Below the pieces are notes generated by a model. That model did not search any database. It was given only the letters and a program-made list of their open reading frames with translations, and was not told the DNA's origin. A stretch of 64,000 nt of DNA, taken from contig JAEBUN010000028.1 of assembly GCA_023014365.1 (NCBI GenBank), positions 186,001-250,000 of the forward strand, in the 5' to 3' direction. Each line of letters begins with the position of its first letter. Positions within the stretch are counted from its first letter, which is position 1. Source of the DNA: Lepiota brunneoincarnata. Taxonomy: Eukaryota > Basidiomycota > Agaricomycetes > Agaricales > Agaricaceae. Shown piece after piece: positions 55,939-64,000 of this stretch. The position numbers were made by a program, and so were the translations under genes.

Positions 55939-58595
55939 TCACAGCTTCGCCCGTGGCTTGTCCTTGAATGTTGCCAGCATCGTTCTCTTTGTGATCCTAT
56001 GCAAAAGAGTTTCAAGTTAGTTGATACAGGAGTCGTCAATTGTGTGTTGCCATGGACACCATGCGGTCTGCTGAGAATAGTCTTCGGGAAAATGTCAACT
56101 CACCCTGAATGGGTAATAGGCGAGGCCTTCTTCTTCAAGCCATCGGCCGCAGTGCGCGACTCGACGGGCACGTAATCGCGTTTGCTTGCCCCGACAAATA
56201 TCTATCCGGTGCATCGGACCCTCAGCGCCGCTATTTGCATACCCAATCTACACGTGTACTCCTCACCTGCCGGGGTCGCCAAATTTTCACACCACCTTCT
56301 TGCAGCATCATCTATGAATTCTCCATTACTTCATGAGCCCGGTGAAGCGAGAGCACAATTCGCACCTGGCGCCAGTGAGCTAGCCAGCCCACAACCCGTG
56401 GCACTGCAAATAGCACAGGGAAGAAGTCCAAAGGGAAACCTTGCCAGAGCATAAGCTTTCCATCGGATACCCTTTTCAGGAATTGCGTACCCATTGCACG
56501 ATAAATGAGGCCACTGAAACTCAAGCCATCAGTTAATTATCATGGCCAAAAATGTATTAGGAGCACCTCCTGTAATATATGTTAGCTTGGACACACAAAA
56601 CATATACAAGGGACATACCAAAAATCTACGTTAGGGGCCAATTTCCGCTGAATAAAGTATTCATCCTTCATAGCTGCCTCGTGTAGTGCCATGGCAGTCT
56701 CGAGGAGCTCATCTTTCCCAGTGCTGCAAAAGCATTAAAAATATTGGAACCTCGTGTTAAAAGCAACCTACACTTTGAAAACGTCATCCGCGGTCCTTCG
56801 AACGATGAAAGAACGGGGATCAGACTAGGCAGCTGTTAGCCGCAGCGTTACCACTCGACCGATCGATTTCCTCACCGTCTTATACACTCTGGACACACCA
56901 AATAAACGTGGGTATGTTATTTTTGGGTCGGATGCACCCACCGGTGGCCGAAACCGGACAGAACCTTCTCCCGCCCTCTTGACCGCCTCGATAAAAGCAG
57001 GAACGTTTTCGGGCCTCAGTGAATAATTAGTACACGGTCGAGTTGCCTAACCCAACGCCACTCACTTGCCAATTGAAATCAACATCCGAATAACGGCCTC
57101 ATTGGCACCGCCTATCATGACCATCACGCACAAAGCTAGCAAGAAAAAAGCTTTTCTAACCATGGAGGGGTCCGCTAACACAAGCACAAGTTAGACCAGG
57201 TCGAAATGAGAGCATTTAATACATACTAAAGGGAGGCACAGCCAGCACTGAGAAAACAGGATATAGGTCAGCAAGACAAATGGACCATGCATCCTTGAAA
57301 ACTCACGCTATGGCGGAGTATGGATCAACCAGAGAGCTCGCGGTTTGTAGGACAGTTGTGCAAGAAGCGTTTAGTTCGTGGTCCGCATGTAACAAGAACA
57401 GAACATCAAGCGCCTTCTCAAGAACAGGATTTGGTCTATAATCCTCTTGTCCAAGATGATCCATTTGGTAAAGAAAACTACCGAAATGATAGCCTTTTCA
57501 GTGTCGCTTTTGGACAAGAATCGACGACTTACGATGCGGTGTAGCTCAGACCATTTGGAGGCGTCACAAAGTTACGACCTTGACGGACGCGATATGCCAT
57601 CCTACATATGCAAATATTCTACACCATGCACCATGCCAAAGCAAAGTCGAAAGCTTACGCAGCCAATGTTGTGGCTTTACCGATGAGGCGGTAAATTTGC
57701 TTGTCCATGATGGCCATTGATTCCGCGTCACCCTTGGTGAAAAGTGTCTGCCCTTGTAAGGATGGGTTCGCTTCGGCATAATAGGAACCCAAATACGCGA
57801 AAGCACTCGTCAAAATGGCCATCGGATGTGCATCGTAACTGGTTTCCATTGAGACAGGGAGGTGAAAATTTAAGCTCATTAGATCCCCACCGGAAGGAGC
57901 GGAAAAATTCTTCAGCGTCAGCATGAACGACACTATGACGCAAAACCTCTCTCTCGAACACCTCGAATTGAGTCTTGGTTGGAAGGGAGCCGTAAATAAG
58001 CAGATACGCTACACAGTGGTCAGCAAATAGTCAGCAGGACGATGAGAGCACGGATACCTGTTTCCAGATGTGAAGACTTGATGGCAAGCTGTTCAATAGG
58101 ATAGCCTCTGCATAATATGTTAACAGGCATTCAGCAGGAGCGTGCAATGGGATATCACCTATAGCGTAACACTAGAAAACAAAGTATATGTTAGATCATG
58201 TTCAAGCGACACCAAAACTAGAGAGCAAACCTCCGGCTTCGCCGTCGATGTATGTGATTTCACTTCGCATGACAGCAGTGTTCAAGAATCCCCGGTCTGC
58301 CACTCTGAGTCCCTTCTCAGTCTCATTTTCCTCTCTTTCGCCCGGAGCACGAGGAGCGTGAATAGTCTTGAACGCAGTTGCAGGGACACTATTATCTGTT
58401 ATTCTGCGAGAGGAATTGCAATCAGCACCTGAATGAATCGCAGACGAGAATGCAATTTGTAGTGTCTGTTGACGTAGCAATGGTGCAGGGACTGATGTGA
58501 TGAAACACATACTGGATTGTGTACACCTTGCCAGTCCTATTGTCCTTTACAGTAAGACTCTGGTTGGTTTCCTGTGATTCTGTAGGTTTGCCCAT
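55939..58595 (-). CDS. CIT2: citrate synthase, probably peroxisomal (glyoxylate cycle)
   Basis: Condenses acetyl-CoA and oxaloacetate to citrate. It starts [19 protein letters not shown] with no presequence, then [71 protein letters not shown], the catalytic block [55 protein letters not shown] and [19 protein letters not shown]. The last exon gives [20 protein letters not shown], so the protein ends -AKL, a PTS1 signal. The many introns all splice in frame. Absence of an N-terminal presequence plus PTS1 argues for peroxisomal location, as in yeast Cit2. Confidence 0.9.
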
Positions 58596-60896
58596 GATAC
58601 GAGGTGAAAGATATAGTGACTAGTGATACTTGTTTTAACGATGACGGACCTTGAGGGTGACACAGGGTAGGGTCACACCTCTGTATTTGAAGAATCACAT
58701 GGGCGTCCGAGCTGGGCGTTACTGACACCGGTACTCGGCAACTTTTCACGCCACAAACACCAGTATCAGGCCCTAGAGGCTGTTGTGAGCGGCCAAGGCT
58801 CTGCTGGCCATGTGGGCACGATCTGCGTCACTTGACACTATTTTATAGGGAATATTGATCGTTAAGCTTTTAACGCTCGCTGCTCAGACCGGCCTTGGTA
58901 ATAGTGAGCGTGAAAATGCACAACCAGGCACCGTACCCTCTACTCTTGGCCTGCTTCCCCATGTACACAAGTAAACGCGAGGCCGCAGTATTAATTGATT
59001 GAAATCAGGTAGCAAGATTGAAGAAATGACATGGGTTTTAAGGTTAATTATTTCTCCCACACCGCTTACAATGAAATCCCGTGGAGTACAATCCCTCTCT
59101 TCAAGCGATCAGCTTTCTGCTCGGAAGCCACTGCACTTACCTATCTAAATGCACGAGGCAAGGGAAGAAGAAGGAATACATACACTAACATTCCGAATTA
59201 ATTGCCTGCTAGTATCCCGAGGGCAGGCGATAGTTCTCGGAGAAGGGGAAGGGGCGTTCAATCGATATAGAAGGGGGTACAGTGGTTGTCCTCCGCGATA
59301 GTAGTCAGCACTCTAAAACATCCTCGTGTCCGTTGTTTCTCACACTCTGATCATCAATGCATCGAGGGCGTATGCTATTCCAAGCTTTAAACTTGAGCCT
59401 CGGTAGCATTGAATCTTTGGGCGTGTCGGGCGGGGAATGCAGTGGCTTGTATATTTTTTTTAGTCCTGTAACGTAACGAGGGGTGGGACAGGGCGTCGAA
59501 ATTTGAGAGAAGCGCCGAAAGAACTCTGAACGCAGAAGGTCGATCCGTCCAATAGGCTTTTAACTGACCCTGTTAGTTTCTTGATTTCGCTGCCCACCGA
59601 GTCCGTAGTGTGGCTCATGGGTCACTAGAACATGATTTGCTAGGGCCAGTCGGGCTAATTTGCTGTCAAAAGCAGGTTCGGATGGGGACTGCCTTGATAG
59701 CCCTTCTTTGACCCCCTGAAGGAGCATAGCAACTTTCATTGGCGCGGGGTGGCCACCCAAGCTAAGGGTCATTGCCATAAGGTCGGACACAGGCTGGATA
59801 ATATGATGGTAATCTGATTTCAGGTGCGCGAGAGGCACGACATGCTAGGGTCGCAGCGATACCGATTCCTGGATTCCTTCGGGGCGGTAGATTGAGATGA
59901 TCCAAGCTGATCACCGAGCAAGCAACCGGTGAATGTGAGCATGGCCGATTATCGAAGAACTACATGTCCTTATAATGGTACATTGATTTGTGCGGGGTTC
60001 GGGGCATGCCCTGCAAAGTCACCCGCAGATAAAATAAGATCCTCAACCGAGTCTGTTATATATAGAGTGTAAGGCGGACCATCTGCAGAGGCGGCGCTTC
60101 ATTCGTCCTGCAGGGCCATAGCCATATAGGTAGTCTATGCCAGAACTCATCGATCAGTTTGTATCCAGCGTGAGAGATATAACAAGTTCAGGCTTTGTGG
60201 GCTTGTGAAGGGCAATGTACTGTGTGTCATGGGGGGCCCGGGCTTGAGATCTTTGTCAGGTGGTTTGTTCCGTTAGAGAATCCTGACCGGCGATTCGTGC
60301 AGATGTTCAACGCTCGGGAGCGGTACACTTGGAGCGGGTTACGAAGTGCGACCAGAATGACATGCAAATCAGGGATCGGCATGGAATACCGAGGAACCTA
60401 AAGCCAGGTTGTATGTACATACAGGGGAGGGTAACGGATCAATCGTGGAACAAGTCCCACGAGGGTCCCTTTCCGTAGCGTCACACTTTCGTTTTCGGAT
60501 GAGATTCGCCAGAGGAACACATGAGAGGAAACGCTCTACTTCCAGAAACGATCTCGCAAAATCTCCATTGTTGAACGATCTTTAGTTAACAACCCGTCAG
60601 TAGGGGCTGTCCATCATGCATCGTGGATGATGGCGCCCACTGCTTAGCGGACCTCACACCCCCAAATCTGTGAACCAACGTGCGTTCTAATCTTGGAATA
60701 CCAATTTTTACGACCGACGTGGGTCGACATTGGCGGGTGCACCACATGGGTAGTCGGATCTGGATGAACAGGCTGAATAGCCCCTTCCTTGCGCCAAATG
60801 GAGCCGAAGAAGCACGGCGGTTGGAATCCATATTCCTCGGGGCTATTTAGCTCATCATTGCTCACCCCTGCCTCTTGCCCCCACCAACCTAGCAAG
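58596..60896. other. long divergent intergenic region
   Basis: 2.3 kb between the citrate synthase (leftward) and the transporter (rightward). I find no coding signal. A TATA-like TATATATAG occurs near 60057-60066. The last 40 bases before the transporter ATG are pyrimidine-rich, typical of basidiomycete core promoters. Short open frames at 59560-59838 (-), 60195-60401 (+) and 60586-60943 (-) have no recognisable family. Confidence 0.45.
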
Positions 60897-63665
60897 ATGA
60901 TGTCCCTCGAGCTCAAGGAACGTATCAGGAGCGTGTCTCTCATCTTTGCGTACGTTTCAGGTTTGAATATCCCTCTGAGGCTTTCTCGTCCTGATCGACC
61001 TTAACCTGAATGGTACAGCTGTGGGACTGCATTATTTTCTGACGGTGGGTTTATGAAATGCTGTTGAGTAGCCATAGTTGTTGACATCGGCCACTTCAAG
61101 GTTATGCCAACGGCGTTATTTCGGCTGGTGCGTGAACTCAGCGGGTCTCTTCGTGGAGTGTTGCCACTAACGTTTAGCAACTAATCAAAGTGAACGTTTG
61201 TATGTTTTGGCTTCTCTTGGACCAGTTGCAATAGTGCTTACAGCTGTCAAAGTGCTCACTCGTATATATGGCAAAAGAATCGAGGATCACAACTACGGCA
61301 CGATTGTGCGCAGCCTGACTTTCGCTGGGACGGTGGTTGGAATGATTATTTTTGGTGACGTACCTCCCTCGAGCCTTGCTCGGGCAGTTCGGTGGGTCTA
61401 ATCATGCTCTAATAGGCCTTCTTTCCGACAAGATTGGGAGAAAGTTTGGAATGGTGCGCTACATCCCTCCGAACGCGGAATTCTTCACTCATCGCATTTC
61501 CGATAGATGAGCGCGACTGGCATTGTCGCGCTGTTCTCCGCTCTTTCAGCTGCTTCTTCTGGTGCCCATGGGAGTCTGGGTGGAATGCTTGCAATGTTGA
61601 GTGCTATGCGGTGCGTCCTGGCTTGGAGTGATACAACATTCCAATCACTTAAAACTCCACTTCAGCTTCCTACTCGGCATTGGCGTGGGCGCAGAATACC
61701 CTTGTGGTTCTGTCTCCGCCTCAGAACAGTCCGAAGAACCCGGCATCAACAAAAGAGCGCAGCACAGATGGTTCGCTCTGGCTACCAGTGAGTTCGCTCT
61801 CCCGATCTTGGAAGCGTTATCGATCGAGGAAATTACCAACAGATACCATGATCGACTTTGGCTTTGTTATCGCTGCTTTTGTACCACTTGTTCTGTTCTG
61901 GATGTGAGCCCAGCTCCGTCTGCTTTGGTCTAACGAATAACCCCTAAGGCCTAATTATTAACTCCCAGATTTGGTGACAACCATCTTCGGGCTGTATGGC
62001 GTCTCTCACTTGGGCTGGGCGTTGTTCCTGCTTTACTCGTCTTCATCTGGCGACTCAATATGGACGAACCTGAGAGGTTTAAGCGCGATTCTATGAAGCA
62101 TGCAAAGACTCCATATATGTTGGTGCTGAGGCGTTATTGGGTTTCACTTGCCGCAATTTCTTTCACCTGGTACGCTTAATTTGTCCACTGAGAGGGATGT
62201 GCTCACGTATCATTGTTAATTGGCTAGGTTCCTCTATGACTTTATTACGTGAGTACTTAACCTGTGTCGGTGTATGTCGATCTGTCCGCTGATTGACATC
62301 GTTCAGATATCCCGTGCGTGCTTTTGCTTCGATCCCTATTTCTGATTTCCTCATGACATATAGTTCGGGATCTACTCCACGACCTATTATCAACAAGTGT
62401 GTTGGTTGTGGCAGAAATTCCAGAACGTTTGCTTATGGTTCATTCCAGTGTGACGGGTGGCTCTGATTCTCTGACTGTGATCCTTGGCTGGGGTGTGGTT
62501 ATCAAGTATGCTCGTCCCACCACTTGAGTGTAGATCCTGACCTCCGATTCCATCTCAGTCTCTTCTACATTCCAGGTAAAGGAATTGGTGTTATATATGA
62601 TGGAATTCATTACTGAATTGCTCGCAGGGACATTGGGAGGAGCGTTTATCGTTGATTATCTTGGCCCAAAATACACTATGGTAATTCATTCGTCCTGCAA
62701 GCATGAAACACTTCCAAACATATGGGGAACCAGATCGTAGGGCTCTTGTGTCAGGCAGTCATTGGGTTCATCATGAGCGGACTTTATGTCCAGTAAGCTT
62801 TCCTCAATAATCGACTCACATCGTAACGTTGTAACGAACAAACCTCTTAACAGGTTGACAAGGCACATCGCAGCATTTGCAGTATGCAATATCTTCCGCC
62901 CCTAATATCGAGCGAATACTTATGTAACTTACAAGGTTGTATACTGGCATATTCTTATCCTTCGGAGAACTCGGTAGGAATTTCGTATCCATTATCCCGA
63001 GGCACACTGACTTTCTCCCAGGTCCCGGGAACTGTCTGGGGCTCCTCGCAAGCAAGACCAGCCCTACCGCTGTTCGAGGGCAGTTCTATGGTGCAGCCGC
63101 CGCAGTGGGAAAGATTGGTGCATTCGTGGGGACTTGGGGTGCGTGACTTTTGGGGGGGCTCTTGTATGTCGGTTGATTGACGCACCACTCGATTAGCATT
63201 CCCGCCCATGATCAAGGGTGCGTTTAGGAAATTCTTGAATGTCCAAAATGACTAACCGATGGGTATCTTCAGCCTTCGGTGGAGACGATACTACGAGAGG
63301 CAACACCGGACCATTCTGGATTGGTAGTGGTATGAAGCAGTTTTCGTAGGTTTTAACGCGCCATAGTGAACTGATGGCGGGTATTAGGACTGGCGGTCCT
63401 GAGCGCTTTGGTGACCTTGGTCTTTATACGGCCGTTGTCCCATGATGGTATGACTGAGGAAGACAGGGCTGTATGTTCTTTGTCAACTTGGCGTATATTA
63501 GCTCGAAAAAGGCTTATCCTTGCTGTATAGTTCCGAGAGTACCTGGAGGCCAACGGATATGATACATCGATGATGGGCTTGATGGACAGCACCAATGTAT
63601 CCCAAGTTGGAGTAGGCGTGGGGAGGACGGACAGTCCTTCCGAGAACGAGAAGGTGGGAGTTTGA
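60897..63665 (+). CDS. MFS transporter, Git1/phosphate:H+ symporter-like
   Basis: Twelve-helix plasma-membrane carrier of the major facilitator superfamily. The first exon [17 protein letters not shown] follows a pyrimidine-rich leader; the next small exons give [10 protein letters not shown] and YANGVIS. Further blocks are [31 protein letters not shown] (loop 2-3 motif), [94 protein letters not shown] and [16 protein letters not shown], with a hydrophilic tail ending SENEKVGV. The [22 protein letters not shown] pattern is typical of fungal carriers for phosphate or glycerophosphodiesters (Pho84/Git1 branch); which substrate is unknown. About twelve introns, frame clean where checked. Confidence 0.82.
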
Positions 63666-64000
63666 GTTTCGTATGGTAGTAATGGCTACACGATAAGGAT
63701 GTTTTCGGACGATGATTTAACGGCTCTCTGACTGGAACATATCATTGGCTTGTTTGAGGTTCTATGATGGCACAACTTCTCTCTGGTACCGACACAGGAA
63801 ATAGATGCTTTCTTTTTCCAGGGTGAGCAACCTGCACGCTATGTGTGGTCACTCTTGAAACTCCAAGCGGCTAGGCTGCATGTCTGCACTTGATTACAAC
63901 GACGTCATGGCAGCGATCTCCTTTCCTTAGACTTGGTGTGACCCCGTGTATCTGAAGTTGAGAAAGTCGATCTGCGGTGCATTTAGGCAGCGTACACGAC
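63666..64000. other. 3' flank, no gene recognised
   Basis: Probably the 3' UTR of the transporter and the start of an intergenic region. No coding signal was seen. Confidence 0.4.

Noticed and set aside
60586..60943. minus-strand frame with QPPCFFGSIWRKEG upstream of the transporter
   Set aside because: No known family, overlaps the transporter 5' region and its start, and no flanking exons are visible.
1..64000. CRISPR arrays, prophage or bacterial operons
   Set aside because: No spaced direct repeats, no operon-like gene packing, and spliceosomal introns throughout show eukaryotic nuclear DNA.

Overview
This window is nuclear DNA of a filamentous basidiomycete, most likely an Agaricomycete. 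Genes carry many short introns (about 48-60 bp, GT-AG with a few GC-AG). Encoded proteins fit this: a membrane-anchored GH17 glucanase, a Sac7-type RhoGAP, a GMC oxidoreductase, a Kre9/Knh-type GPI protein, and an expanded family of multi-pass membrane proteins of the kind common in mushroom-forming fungi. I see no prokaryotic operons, CRISPR arrays or intact transposons. The species cannot be fixed from the sequence.

Layout. 1-1507: 3' part of a GH17 glucan endo-1,3-beta-glucosidase. 2783-16046: four related multi-pass membrane protein genes (three +, one -), of which one is intact as written, two need single-base corrections and one looks decayed; a RhoGAP gene (to 13003) sits inside this cluster. 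16947-19761: GMC oxidoreductase, then tRNA-Gly(CCC). 20091-24931: SGD1/NOM1, EFM4 and PAM18. 25116-30722: two tandem UPF1-like SF1 helicases. 31000-35533: carnitine acetyltransferase and RMI1 on a shared 110 bp promoter with two MluI cell-cycle boxes, followed by an isolated exon-sized ABC-transporter relic. 36390-38285: DNAJC8-type J protein and COX11, divergent. 38814-48821: XPG/Rad2 nuclease and a very large CAF120/SKG3-like PH protein, with an initiator tRNA-Met just upstream of the latter. 49113-55697: NDUFB8-like complex I subunit, a SAM methyltransferase, a PA2G4/Cdb4 protein, PCC1 of KEOPS and a GPI-anchored Kre9/Knh protein. 55939-58595: citrate synthase ending -AKL. 60897-63665: MFS transporter of the Git1/phosphate-symporter type.

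Themes. Several mitochondrial genes (PAM18, COX11, NDUFB8-like) lie among DNA-repair genes (RMI1, XPG). Two genes suggest peroxisomal acetyl-CoA metabolism: a citrate synthase without a presequence ending -AKL, and a carnitine acetyltransferase with a basic N-terminus and a -SHL end. Two observations deserve attention. First, many conserved genes between 2.8 and 35 kb read correctly only if one surplus base, usually in a short homopolymer, is ignored; this even hits PAM18 and SGD1 and is most simply a base-insertion error in the assembly. Second, a roughly 2 kb AT-rich segment (about 29.3-31.4 kb) covers the 3' halves of two convergent genes and contrasts with both flanks, as expected of an introgressed or recombined haplotype.
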